Position numbers and translations under genes: made by a program. From an uncultured Cuneatibacter sp. (GTDB lineage: Bacteria; Bacillota; Clostridia; Lachnospirales; Lachnospiraceae), in NCBI GenBank assembly GCA_934234215.1, contig CAKQHB010000022.1:1-50509 (forward strand): a stretch of 50,509 bases of DNA, given 5' to 3'. Below the pieces are notes generated by a model. The model ran no database searches, was not told the DNA's origin, and saw nothing but the letters and a program-made list of their open reading frames with translations. Shown here in pieces: positions 15,992-24,829 of this stretch (position 1 is its first letter; each line of letters opens with the position of its first letter).

Positions 15992-17146
15992 TTATATTTT
16001 TATGTTAGTAAACGCTAATAAAATCGTTGCCAGCAGCACATTCCACGCAGTAAATATCAGAAGATAACGTCCTTTCTCTCCCTTTTCTGTGGCTTCTGCC
16101 GCAAAAAATTTATACGAGATCAAGCTTGCCAGGGATGCAATCAAGGTACCGAGTCCGCCAATGTTCACACCCTGCAGCAGCGCTTCGTACTGATCGGTAA
16201 ATCCGGAAAGTAAAATCGCTGCCGGAACATTGCTGATGACCTGACTGCAGGTAAAGGATAACAGCAATTCCCTCCCTTGCAGAACTTTTACAAGAAGCTC
16301 CCGTACTGCTTCCATCCGTCCCATATTTCCGATGAATACAAAGAATGCCACAAACGTCAGCATCAAGCCAAAGTCTGCCCGGAGCGGCAGATAAGCTTCT
16401 TTGCAGAGCAGCGAAATACCAACACAGACAAGCAGTGTGAGAACCAGTAGGATCTGCCATGGTAAGATACGAAATACCGAAAGCAGACTACATGCAAACA
16501 ACACTGCCAAAATACCATTTTCCAATCCTGTATTTCGACCTGACTGCTCTTTCCTGTTCTGTCCGATCTGCCAGTCCTGTCTTATTTCCACCGCCTCCTG
16601 CTTTTGAAGCAGACACAAAATCACGATCACCACCAGCGAAATTCCGGAAAGCGGCGCCATGATCTTCAGAAATTGCAGCAGAGACATATTCGAAATCGAA
16701 TACAGATACAAATTCTGCGGATTCCCCACCGGTGTCAGCATACTGCCCAGGTTCGCTGCAATCGTCTGTAAACACAAAATGGGAATCAGGTGCCTCTTCA
16801 AGCCCGCCATCTTCAAGATTAGAATTGTGAACGGCACAAAAGTTAAAAGCGCTACATCATTTGTAATCCACATGGAAGTAAAAAAGCAGAGTAATACAAG
16901 CACCAGTGTCAGTTGTCTCGTCGTGGACACCATTTTCAGCAATCTGTTTCCCAGCGCCGCAAACAGCCCGGTGCGCTGAAATCCCTGCATAATCGTCATG
17001 AGGCAAAACAGGAGGGCCAGAACACGATAGTCCAAATATCCGCCATACTTCGCATCCGGCGGAATAAAAAACATCGACAGCACCGCTAACAGTGCTGCAA
17101 CACAGAGAACGGTTTCTTTTTTCAAAGTTTGAATGATATGTTTCAT
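15992..17146 (-). CDS. SLC13/ArsB-NhaD superfamily permease (citrate or anion transporter type)
   Basis: 384 residues, about 11 membrane segments. The family signatures WITNDVALLTFVPFTILIL (near residue 100) and ANLGSMLTPVGNPQNLYLY (near 135), with the mirrored SQVISNVPAAILLSGF in the second half, define the CitM/ArsB ion-transporter fold. The substrate could be a dicarboxylate, citrate, arsenite or Na+. GAGGAG lies ahead of the ATG at 17146, which discards 12 upstream codons. It follows the efp terminator by 28 bases and has no clear promoter of its own, so some read-through may matter. Confidence 0.85.
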   Translation of the reverse strand: MKHIIQTLKKETVLCVAALLAVLSMFFIPPDAKYGGYLDYRVLALLFCLMTIMQGFQRTGLFAALGNRLLKMVSTTRQLTLVLVLLCFFTSMWITNDVALLTFVPFTILILKMAGLKRHLIPILCLQTIAANLGSMLTPVGNPQNLYLYSISNMSLLQFLKIMAPLSGISLVVIVILCLLQKQEAVEIRQDWQIGQNRKEQSGRNTGLENGILAVLFACSLLSVFRILPWQILLVLTLLVCVGISLLCKEAYLPLRADFGLMLTFVAFFVFIGNMGRMEAVRELLVKVLQGRELLLSFTCSQVISNVPAAILLSGFTDQYEALLQGVNIGGLGTLIASLASLISYKFFAAEATEKGEKGRYLLIFTAWNVLLATILLAFTNIKI

Positions 17147-17173
17147 AATGGAAGACTCCTCAAAGTATACAAA

Positions 17174-17204
17174 AGGCTGCACATGAATCGCTCATGCACA
17201 GCCT
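17174..17204 (-). terminator. Rho-independent terminator of efp
   Basis: 13-bp stem with two mispaired or wobble positions (17174-17186 with 17192-17204) and a 5-nt loop. On the minus strand it is followed by TTTTGTAT. Confidence 0.7.
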
Positions 17205-17231
17205 CTCTTCTTTCCTCTGATTCAGACGAAA

Positions 17232-17804
17232 TTATTTGTTGTTTACACGACCCAGATATTCGCTGGTACGGGTATCGATCTTGATGACATCGCCTTCGTT
17301 GATGAACAGCGGAACCTTGATCTCAGCACCGGTCTCCAGAGTAGCGGGCTTGGTTACGTTTGTAGCGGTATCGCCACGCAGACCAGGCTCAGTCTCAGTA
17401 ACGGTCAGCTCCATGAAGTTCGGAACTTCTACGGAGAATACGTTGCCCTTGTAGATCATCAGCTTACAGGGGGTGTTCTCCTTAACAAACTTGAACTCCT
17501 CACCCAGCTTATCCTCGGTCAGAGGGATCATATCGTAGGTTTCAGGATCCATGAAGTAGTACATGTCTCCATCCTTATAGGTATACTCAGCATCCTTACG
17601 CTCAACGAAAGCCTGCTCAAATTTTGCAGTCGGGTTGAAGGATTCTTCACGGATAGCGCCAGTCATAACGTCCTTATACTTGGTGCGGACAAAAGCAGCA
17701 CCCTTTCCGGGCTTAACGTGCTGGAATGCAAGAACGGTCATAACCTTTCCATCCATCTCAAAAGTGACTCCGTTACGGAAATCACCAGCGGTAATCATAG
17801 GCAT
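17232..17804 (-). CDS. efp: Elongation factor P
   Basis: 190 residues. EF-P relieves ribosome stalling at polyproline stretches. The three beta-barrel domains are recognisable: an N-terminal KOW-like domain with the loop KPGKGAAF, whose Lys34 is the usual site of post-translational modification; the OB domain; and the C-terminal domain ending in EGDVIKIDTRTSEYLGR. AAGGAGG precedes the ATG. The codon use is strongly biased, as expected for an abundant translation factor. A possible promoter (TTGCAA-17 bp-TAAACT) lies on the minus strand at 17912-17884. No YmfI- or EpmA-like modifying enzyme is in the window. Confidence 0.97.
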   Translation of the reverse strand: MPMITAGDFRNGVTFEMDGKVMTVLAFQHVKPGKGAAFVRTKYKDVMTGAIREESFNPTAKFEQAFVERKDAEYTYKDGDMYYFMDPETYDMIPLTEDKLGEEFKFVKENTPCKLMIYKGNVFSVEVPNFMELTVTETEPGLRGDTATNVTKPATLETGAEIKVPLFINEGDVIKIDTRTSEYLGRVNNK

Positions 17805-17883
17805 AGTGTTATCCTCCTTAAATAGATGAGAAAAGCAACCTGTTAAAGGAGTTTTCTCTGTCTTGTTTCTTATCGTACACTCT

Positions 17884-17912
17884 AGTTTATCCTAAAATGT
17901 TTCTGATTGCAA
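17884..17912 (-). promoter_or_regulatory. Possible promoter of efp
   Basis: TTGCAA, 17-bp spacer, TAAACT on the minus strand; four of six matches in each box, 80 bases upstream of the start. Confidence 0.35.
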
Positions 17913-17967
17913 GTCTTCTTCGCCGGAAACACGAAATTTTTTTCGTTTTTTGCCAAAAAATTCTGCG

Positions 17968-18612
17968 TTACAGGCACTCCCACAGCGCTTCTGCGGTGGA
18001 AACGATCTTTGTCGCACCATTTTCCACCAACACACTGCGGGGACGAAATCCCCAGTCCACACTAATGCCATCCATCTCGCAGTTTCGCGCGGTTGCGATA
18101 TCCACCTCGGAATCTCCGATGTAGACAGCCTGCTCTTTTGTGACCCCCAGTGCGTCCAATGCCATCTGTACCGGCTGCGGGTCGGGCTTTCTGGCGATAC
18201 CGTCCTGATTTCCGGCGGCATATGCTGCATATCCGGCAAAAAACTCCTGACACAGCGACTGTACCCCGTAGTCCGGCTTGTTTGATACTACCGCGATCCT
18301 CACTCCTGCCTGCTTTAATTTCTCAAACAGCTCCAGAATGCCCGGATAAGGCTTTGCATGGTCGGCGCAGTGTACGCGATAATGCTCCGTAAAGATGGAA
18401 AAAACAGCTTCTTCCTCTTCTTTTGTGCTGCCTGCCGGAACGGCACGCTCCACCAGTTTACGAACACCATTCCCCACAAACCGGCGAACTTCATCCAGCG
18501 TGCGAGTGGGATATCCGCACTCTGACAGTCCGACATTCACACTAATCATCAAATCCTCGATGGTGTCCAAGATTGTTCCATCCAGATCAAACATTGCTAC
18601 CTGATATTTCAT
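17968..18612 (-). CDS. HAD superfamily phosphatase, phosphoglycolate phosphatase-like
   Basis: 214 residues. HAD motifs: FDLDGTILDT (I, both catalytic Asp), VVSNKPD (II), RKPDPQP with the conserved Lys (III) and YIGDSEVDI (IV). The helical cap between motifs I and II is of the type seen in Gph/PpaX enzymes, which hydrolyse phosphoglycolate or pyrophosphate. The start codon overlaps the stop of the CmpB-like gene (ATGA), so it is the third gene of a transcript starting at the response-regulator gene. The substrate is not established. Confidence 0.9.
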   Translation of the reverse strand: MKYQVAMFDLDGTILDTIEDLMISVNVGLSECGYPTRTLDEVRRFVGNGVRKLVERAVPAGSTKEEEEAVFSIFTEHYRVHCADHAKPYPGILELFEKLKQAGVRIAVVSNKPDYGVQSLCQEFFAGYAAYAAGNQDGIARKPDPQPVQMALDALGVTKEQAVYIGDSEVDIATARNCEMDGISVDWGFRPRSVLVENGATKIVSTAEALWECL

Positions 18613-19694
18613 TTCTCTTTCTCTCCATTTCGAAGCTCGTCGATTTTTTCCTGCACGCGCTCTTTCGTCTGCTCCAAGCTCTGACCAACCACTTCTTTGC
18701 TCTGCTGCAGCTTCTCGCGGCTCTGCTCAATGCTCTGACTCACGGCTTCTTTACTCTGCTGCAGCTTCTCGCGGCTCTGCTCAATGCTCTGACTCACGGC
18801 TTCTTTGCTCTGCTGCAGCTTCTCGCGGCTCTGCTCAATGCTCTGACTCACGGCTTCTTTGCTCTGCTCGATGCTCTGTCCAACAGCTTCCTTGCCCTGC
18901 TGTACCATCTCTTTGCCCTGCTCGATGCCTTTCTGGACGCGGGCGCGCTCTTTTTCCAGCTTCTTCTGCATCCGAATGCGGTTCTTTTCAAGCGCTGCTT
19001 CTACACGGCTCATGCTGACCTTCATGTTCGGGTATGCCTCCATCAGACGACGGTACAGAAGCGAACGGTTGGACAAGGTCTCCCGCACTTCGCGACTGAC
19101 TTCCTCTGTGTTGTCTCTGCCGCTGTACTGATACATCTCCTTCTTAACAGTGCTTGTGATGCCGTAAGATACAACTGCATCCACGATTGCGGTCACTGCC
19201 AGTACGCCGGAGACGATCCAGCGAATGATTGCCGGAATCCGGAGGTAAAACATCATCACCGGCGGAACAACAACCTCCGACAAAATGACACCTGCCAGAC
19301 CGAACAGCAACAGATTGCCGATCCAGATTCGTCCGTGCAGGTTCATGGGCTTCTGGCTGTAATCCCACCATCTCGCATGGAATAATTTTTCCATGATCCA
19401 GCTGGAAAAATACTCTAACGCTCCGCTGGAAATCATGCTGGCAAGAAATACACCGGAAATCGTCCGGAATTCACCGCCCACCAGATAAACACTCAGCGTG
19501 ATCACCGTCACACCGGTTCCATAGATGGGAAGACACGGTCCGATGAGGAATCCGCGGTTGATAAAACGGTGAAACTGAATGTACTTCAGCGTTACTTCCA
19601 TGCACCATCCCAAAAAGGAAAATGTAAAAAACAATAATACAAGCAGATCAAACGGAATCCACCATGTCTGCAAAACTGCATGCAACTGCTCCAT
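18609..19694 (-). CDS. CmpB-like (ABC_trans_CmpB/DUF1113) membrane protein with tandem-repeat helical tail
   Basis: 361 residues. The N-terminal half has about five membrane segments with the family pattern FSFLGWCMEVTLKYI, RGFLIGPCLPIYGTG, SGALEYFSSWIMEKLFHARWWDYS and NLHGRIWIGNLLLFG (putative ABC-transporter type IV, PF06541). From about residue 200 to the end it is a long charged helix, carrying three near-identical 18-residue repeats of the type KEAVSQSIEQSREKLQQS plus degenerate copies. AGGAGAAG precedes the ATG at 19694, 13 bases after the upstream gene ends. The tail is probably cytoplasmic and coiled. Despite the family name, no ABC ATPase is near. The family call is good; the function is unknown. 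Confidence 0.85.
   Translation of the reverse strand: MEQLHAVLQTWWIPFDLLVLLFFTFSFLGWCMEVTLKYIQFHRFINRGFLIGPCLPIYGTGVTVITLSVYLVGGEFRTISGVFLASMISSGALEYFSSWIMEKLFHARWWDYSQKPMNLHGRIWIGNLLLFGLAGVILSEVVVPPVMMFYLRIPAIIRWIVSGVLAVTAIVDAVVSYGITSTVKKEMYQYSGRDNTEEVSREVRETLSNRSLLYRRLMEAYPNMKVSMSRVEAALEKNRIRMQKKLEKERARVQKGIEQGKEMVQQGKEAVGQSIEQSKEAVSQSIEQSREKLQQSKEAVSQSIEQSREKLQQSKEAVSQSIEQSREKLQQSKEVVGQSLEQTKERVQEKIDELRNGEKEK
18697..18858 (-). repeat. Three tandem 54-bp in-frame repeats
   Basis: Copies at 18697-18750, 18751-18804 and 18805-18858 are almost identical at the DNA level (about one difference in the first four bases), with degenerate copies on both sides. They encode the 18-residue repeats of the CmpB-like protein. 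The near identity implies recent expansion and possible length variation between strains. Confidence 0.9.
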
Positions 19695-19707
19695 AAAACT
19701 TCTCCTG

Positions 19708-22443
19708 TTATTCTGTTCTGTCTGCCTCTGCCTGATCCAACATCGCGGTAAACTCACTCTCCGGCAATGGCTTCGAGAAATAGTAGCCCTGGATATAATC
19801 GCATCCGATTCCTTTCAGATACTCCAACTGTCCTCTCGTCTCAACGCCCTCCGCAACCACTTCGATGCCGATGCTATGAGACATATCCACGACTGCCCGG
19901 ATGATCTTGCGGACTTTCTCATTCTCCTCAATCTGACGGACGAATCCCATATCCAGCTTTAAAATATCAAACTCATAATTGCGCAGCATACTGAAAGAGG
20001 AATAGCCGCTGCCAAAATCATCCAGCATAATCTTATTTCCCTGACTGCGCAAAATCTTCAGGATGTTCTGACGATTGCCCTCCAACGCAGCATAGGATGT
20101 CTCCGTGATCTCGTAGCGCAGCGTTACTTCCTCCTCCGAAGATTCAAACTCTTCCCGCAGCCAGTCCATCATCGAATGATCGTAGAAATCCATCCACGAT
20201 AAATTCACAGAAATCGGCACTGTCAGAATCTGCTGATGATGTCTGTTTTTCTGGAACTTCCGCACCATCCGGATCACATAGGCATCCAACTGGGAAATCT
20301 GTCCGCTTTCTTCCAGCGCCGGTAAGAACTCTCCCGGAGAATGCAGATCCCTTCCACCAAACTTCCAACGGATCAGTGCCTCCGCAGATACGATCTTGCC
20401 GGTTTTCAGACAAAGTACCGGCTGATAATAGACCTGAAAATCTCCTGCATCCATAGCGGAACGAAAGGCGGATACGATCTGATTCTTGCCCAGATACAAA
20501 GAACGCATCTCTGCACTGAACACCTCATACGGCTGAACGTACTCATCCCGAATGTGTTTGCTGGCAATCTTGGCATTGTCATACATCTCATTGATGTTCA
20601 TCGTTTCGCCACCTATCAGGTAGATGCCCACATAGGATTTCAACTGCAGCTTTCTGCCGCAATAGATCATCTCCGTCTCACACAGCTTACCGATCCCATC
20701 ATATTCCAGATTTGTCTGATCGACCAGACACACAAATCGGTCTGCCTCAGTTCGTCCGATCAGTCTCGGCTTCAGAAAGGAATTTTGCAGCATCTTTGCG
20801 TACTGCCGCAATACCCAATCGCCGCCCTCGATGCCAATAAGGTGATTGACTGCCTTAAACCGACGAATATTGAATAATAAGACCGCATATTGCGTCGGAT
20901 TTTCACAATGTCTCAGATAATATTCACTGCGGTTGAAAAATCCATGTCGGTTGCATACTTCCGTAATGCCGTCCTGCTCGGATTTCTCCGTCACATCTTC
21001 TATTGTCACCAGAACATCGCTTAATTCTTTGCGGAACCAACGGAACAGCACATGTGCCGTTCTCCGATGACCGTTCAGCACAAAGTGTATGGTCTTGCTG
21101 TATTCTCCGTCTTTTTGAAGCCTGCTCTGAATCACATTCTCAGAAAAAGCAGCAGACATCAAATCCCATCTCTCCTGTGGAATGTACTGCTCCAACAGCT
21201 CCTGCCGGAATGTCTGATAATCGACATAGAAATCTGCGCTCTGGACTTCTTTCTGTCCTCGCGGACGGCGCTGAATCACGATTGTCTCACTGCGCAGGTT
21301 CAAAACACCGACGATCTGATACGTCTCGTCATATAATACCTGCTGAATCTTCTGATGCAGCAGCTCTTCCGTGTAATCCAGCACATACAGAATGGCTTCC
21401 AGATCTCCGGTCATCACATCCCGGTAAACATTTGCCCACACCTGCAGATGAAACGGCTTGCCCTCCGGCACACCGCACAGGTAAGTCGCCAACTGGCGCT
21501 CCACACCGTCTGCGTAAACCTGTTCCAGATGTCGGATTGAAAACGTCTGACAAAATGCTTCCTGCTCTTTCGCAGAATCTAACAGCTGCGAAAGACGACG
21601 GATCAACTCCTCTGCACTCTCGTACTGTTCCAGCTGAAATTTATCCCGGTAAAATCCCTGCACCTCGTAGCACTGGTTTCGTGTCAGATTCAGCTGGGCG
21701 ACAACGCCGCAGCGCTGCCCTTTTGCCAGCATGGAATTGACATTGTTCTGAAATGCCAGCTTCTGCTCCTGCGTCTGCTTAACCAGATTTGTCACATCCG
21801 TCAGCATAATCGTGTATGTCTCGCGGTTGCCCCAGGAAGATGCTCTTGTCTCCGCACGCAGATACCGATCCCGCTTCTCATCATAACGAACGATCGGCTC
21901 TCCGATCTTTGGCAGCTCGCCGCAGATCTCCTGATACAGTTTCTCTCTCGTAATCTCGTAATATTCACAAAAAGAAGCACTGGCATATAAGATCCGTCTT
22001 GTCTGCCGCTCGCACACAAATAACATCTGTCCGGACACATCTACCAGTCCTTCGTACTGCTTGTACAGCGTCAGCACTCTGCCGAGGCGCTGCCGCACCG
22101 TGTCTGCATCAAACGGCACCGTAAAATAGTCGATGGCACCAAGCATATATGCCTTTTGAATACTGTCCTGATCGTCCTCTGCTGAAATCACAATTACCGG
22201 TATTCTCGTGATACTATTCTGTTCTCCCATCCATTCCAGAATCTGAAATCCGTCCATCTCAGGCATTTTCAGGTCCAGAAGGACCGCGTCATAGGAATCT
22301 TCTGCATGGCTCAGAATCTGGATCGCCTGTTTTCCATCCTCTGCTTCTGTCAGAAGATAAAAATCCTCCAGAAACGAGCATAACAGCGCTCTCTTCATCG
22401 GCGAGTCATCTATCAGCAGAATCCTTGGCATCTTGTCTGTCAT
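19708..22443 (-). CDS. Response regulator with PAS, degenerate GGDEF and intact EAL domain (c-di-GMP phosphodiesterase)
   Basis: 911 residues. Residues 1-125 form a REC domain with phospho-acceptor Asp57 (LLDLKM). PAS-like sensor regions follow (about 135-240 and 250-480). The GGDEF-like domain (about 500-650) has lost catalysis: the signature is TEADRF and the metal-binding Asp is Asn (LLFNIRRF). The EAL domain (about 665-905) keeps AEALIRW, the NLS, ITETSY, DDFGSGYSS, KLD and AEGVET motifs and QGYYFSKPL, so it should hydrolyse cyclic di-GMP. It is first in a transcript with the CmpB-like gene and a HAD phosphatase. No cognate histidine kinase is visible. Confidence 0.92.
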   Translation of the reverse strand: MTDKMPRILLIDDSPMKRALLCSFLEDFYLLTEAEDGKQAIQILSHAEDSYDAVLLDLKMPEMDGFQILEWMGEQNSITRIPVIVISAEDDQDSIQKAYMLGAIDYFTVPFDADTVRQRLGRVLTLYKQYEGLVDVSGQMLFVCERQTRRILYASASFCEYYEITREKLYQEICGELPKIGEPIVRYDEKRDRYLRAETRASSWGNRETYTIMLTDVTNLVKQTQEQKLAFQNNVNSMLAKGQRCGVVAQLNLTRNQCYEVQGFYRDKFQLEQYESAEELIRRLSQLLDSAKEQEAFCQTFSIRHLEQVYADGVERQLATYLCGVPEGKPFHLQVWANVYRDVMTGDLEAILYVLDYTEELLHQKIQQVLYDETYQIVGVLNLRSETIVIQRRPRGQKEVQSADFYVDYQTFRQELLEQYIPQERWDLMSAAFSENVIQSRLQKDGEYSKTIHFVLNGHRRTAHVLFRWFRKELSDVLVTIEDVTEKSEQDGITEVCNRHGFFNRSEYYLRHCENPTQYAVLLFNIRRFKAVNHLIGIEGGDWVLRQYAKMLQNSFLKPRLIGRTEADRFVCLVDQTNLEYDGIGKLCETEMIYCGRKLQLKSYVGIYLIGGETMNINEMYDNAKIASKHIRDEYVQPYEVFSAEMRSLYLGKNQIVSAFRSAMDAGDFQVYYQPVLCLKTGKIVSAEALIRWKFGGRDLHSPGEFLPALEESGQISQLDAYVIRMVRKFQKNRHHQQILTVPISVNLSWMDFYDHSMMDWLREEFESSEEEVTLRYEITETSYAALEGNRQNILKILRSQGNKIMLDDFGSGYSSFSMLRNYEFDILKLDMGFVRQIEENEKVRKIIRAVVDMSHSIGIEVVAEGVETRGQLEYLKGIGCDYIQGYYFSKPLPESEFTAMLDQAEADRTE

Positions 22444-22520
22444 TACCTTGCTCCCATGCTTGTTTGTCTCTCGTCAGCCCATCTTATGTTTCAGCATAAA
22501 ATGACTCATAGTTATCTTCT

Positions 22521-22549
22521 ATTTTAACACCACACCGCCTGTTTGACAA
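22521..22549 (-). promoter_or_regulatory. Sigma-A promoter of the REC-GGDEF-EAL operon
   Basis: Minus strand TTGTCA (22549-22544), 17-bp spacer, TAAAAT (22526-22521), preceded by TG as an extended -10 element. Confidence 0.7.
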
Positions 22550-22572
22550 TGCACCTTTTTGACCTCGCTTCA

Positions 22573-22578
22573 TATAAT
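22573..22578 (+). promoter_or_regulatory. Probable -10 box of the binding-lipoprotein gene
   Basis: TATAAT at 22573-22578, 30 bases before the ATG at 22609. No good -35 box is found at 16-18 bp, so this promoter may need an activator. Confidence 0.45.
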
Positions 22579-22608
22579 GTCGGTAAATGATCTGCATGGG
22601 AGTTTTTT

Positions 22609-23613
22609 ATGCTTCACTGCAAAAAGCTTGTTCCTGTTCTTGCGCTTCTGTCCGTGCTCGCACTCACTTCCTGCGGCAAAGCACAGACGAACGGGGATCT
22701 CGTTCCTGTGACTTTAAATGAAGTCGCCCATTCCATTTTTTATGCCCCGCAGTATGCCGCCATTGAAAAAGGGTATTTTGAAGAAGAGGGGATTGACCTC
22801 ACTCTCGTTACCGGATTTGGTTCTGACAAAACAATGACTGCCCTTATCTCCGGCGATGCCGACATCGGTTTTCTCGGATCCGAGGCGAATGTCTATACCT
22901 ATGTACAGGGAAATGAAGATTACGCGGTCGTCTTTGCTCAGTTGACCCAACGTGCCGGAAATTTCCTTGTGGGGCGAACCGCAGACCCGGATTTTCAATG
23001 GGAACAGTTAAAAGGTGCAACCGTTCTCGGCGGACGCGCCGGTGGTATGCCGGAGATGGTTTTTGAATATATTTTGCGCCAGCACGGACTTGATCCTGCC
23101 GCCGATCTGTCCATCGACCAGAGCATTGATTTCGGACTGACCGCCGCTGCCTTTACGGAAAATGATGCTATGTATACCGTGGAATTTGAGCCGCATGCAA
23201 CGAAGCTGGAGCAGGAAGGTTCCGGCGCTGTCGTTGCTTCCCTCGGCGTGGAATCCGGCTATGTGCCTTATACCGCTTACAGTGCCAGAGGCAGTTATCT
23301 CGCCGCTCATCCGGACACCGTGCAGGCTTTTACAAATGCCATCCAGAAAGGGCTGGACTATGTAAATAGTCATACTGCAAAGGAGATTGCCGCCGTTATC
23401 GCGCCCCAGTTTGCGGACACCGATGTGGAGACGATCACCATCATCGTAGACCGCTATCTGGAACAGGATACCTGGAAAGAGGACACTATTTTCACAGAGG
23501 AAAGCTTCCGTCTGCTGGAGAATATTCTGATGGATGCCGGGGAATTGGATGAGACGGTTCCTTATGCGGATCTAATCACGACAACCTATTCTGAGGCTGC
23601 AAAAAACAGATAA
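22609..23613 (+). CDS. ABC transporter substrate-binding lipoprotein, NMT1/SsuA-like
   Basis: 334 residues. A lipoprotein signal ends at LALTSC with Cys22. The mature part shows the type II periplasmic fold of the NMT1/THI5/TauA group: LNEVAHSIFYAPQYAAIEKGYFEEEGIDLTL, SGDADIGFLGSEA, LKGATVLGGRAGGMPEMVFEYIL. Such proteins bind pyrimidine precursors of thiamine, nitrate, taurine or alkanesulfonates. No permease or ATPase gene is adjacent, so it is either an orphan or serves a distant transporter. GGGAG lies six bases before the ATG. Confidence 0.88.
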   Translation: MLHCKKLVPVLALLSVLALTSCGKAQTNGDLVPVTLNEVAHSIFYAPQYAAIEKGYFEEEGIDLTLVTGFGSDKTMTALISGDADIGFLGSEANVYTYVQGNEDYAVVFAQLTQRAGNFLVGRTADPDFQWEQLKGATVLGGRAGGMPEMVFEYILRQHGLDPAADLSIDQSIDFGLTAAAFTENDAMYTVEFEPHATKLEQEGSGAVVASLGVESGYVPYTAYSARGSYLAAHPDTVQAFTNAIQKGLDYVNSHTAKEIAAVIAPQFADTDVETITIIVDRYLEQDTWKEDTIFTEESFRLLENILMDAGELDETVPYADLITTTYSEAAKNR

Positions 23614-23706
23614 ATCCCCTTCGTTTTTTTCAAAAGCTGTGCTAAAATAAAGATGTTTCTTTTTGAAAACAAGTTGATTTTATTCGTGTAGGGGAAGATA
23701 CAAAAC

Positions 23707-24789
23707 ATGATTCGAGCAAATGTAAAAAAAGAAGACCGTCAGCTGCATGTCGGCATTCTCGGATGCAGCGCCATCAGTCAGGCCGCCCATCTTCGGGCCG
23801 CCTCCACCGCGCGCAATGTCGAGCTGACAGCCATCTGTGATTCTTCCAAGGATCTGGGCTGGAAGATGGCAGCGATTTATGAACCAAAGAAAATTTATCC
23901 CACCTACCGGGAGATGTTAGATGATCCGGATGTGGATGCCATCATCGTCGGTGTGCCAGACCGTTTTCATGCAGACAGCGCTCTGCAGGCTGTTCTGGCG
24001 CACAAGCATGTTCTGGTGGAACAGCCTATGGGACTAACAGTGGAGGAATGTGAAACCCTTATGGATGTGGGACACCGGCTGCATCAGGTCGTGCAGGTCG
24101 GTTCTCTGCGCCGTTTTGATTCCGGCATTCGCTTTGCCCGGGATTATATCCGCAAGAATTTCAAAAATATTGTCTCGTTCCACGGCTGGCTCTGCGAGAG
24201 CAGCGATCTGTCTGTTGTGGAAGAAAATCTTCAGCCGATCCTGTATTCCAACCGGGCTGCGGTTCGCACGCTGTACGGCACCGACGCCCAGAATATTTTG
24301 TATCAGCAGGGAACGATGATGTTCGACACCGCAGTTTTCCTGTGCGGACCGATCCGTGAGATTTCCGCCCGCACCGCTTCTACCGGAGATATGCAGTCCT
24401 GGGCGATCACACTGCAGTTTGAGAGTGGTGTGTTAGGCACCCTGCATCTGGAGCAGAACATCCGCGCCGAGCGCAGAGAGGGCTTTGAGATTTATTCTTC
24501 GGAAGGTTCGATCTTCGGTACTTGTTACAGCCCTTGGCAGTTCCAGACGACTCAGGTGACTTGCCGTCTCGCCGGAAAGAATGAACTGATTACGCCATAT
24601 GATCCGGACGGACAGTTCTTCCGTCGTCAGCTGGAGAGCTTTGCCGATGTTATTCTGGCAGAAAAAAAGATGCCCCAGACCGGTGCCGGTCTCAATGAAG
24701 GCATCCACGTATTAAAAGCCATTCTGGCTACGATTGAGTCCGCAGCGCAGAATGGCCGTCCGGTTCTGCTGTCGGAGGTTTTCTCCTGA
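23707..24789 (+). CDS. Gfo/Idh/MocA family protein (EKP lysine replaced by Gln)
   Basis: 360 residues. An N-terminal Rossmann domain (HVGILGCSAISQAAHLRAA) and the C-terminal alpha/beta domain (about 125-355) fit the family of sugar and inositol dehydrogenases. The conserved catalytic-region motif EKP reads EQP (residues 105-107), so the lysine is lost. The later GTMMFDTAVFLCGPI segment holds the place of the GGG..D..H motif in altered form. It may be a non-classical dehydrogenase or a non-redox member. GGGGAAG precedes the ATG. It converges on the GH42 gene, suggesting a sugar context, but no shared operon exists. Confidence 0.87.
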   Translation: MIRANVKKEDRQLHVGILGCSAISQAAHLRAASTARNVELTAICDSSKDLGWKMAAIYEPKKIYPTYREMLDDPDVDAIIVGVPDRFHADSALQAVLAHKHVLVEQPMGLTVEECETLMDVGHRLHQVVQVGSLRRFDSGIRFARDYIRKNFKNIVSFHGWLCESSDLSVVEENLQPILYSNRAAVRTLYGTDAQNILYQQGTMMFDTAVFLCGPIREISARTASTGDMQSWAITLQFESGVLGTLHLEQNIRAERREGFEIYSSEGSIFGTCYSPWQFQTTQVTCRLAGKNELITPYDPDGQFFRRQLESFADVILAEKKMPQTGAGLNEGIHVLKAILATIESAAQNGRPVLLSEVFS

Positions 24790-24829
24790 CAGCAGCTGGA
24801 TTCTTTTTTCTGACTCTGACAAAGCGCTT

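Noticed and set aside
18697..18858. Tandem 54-bp repeats as a possible CRISPR-like array
   Set aside because: There are no spacers, the copies are contiguous and in frame, and they encode the repeats of a membrane protein.
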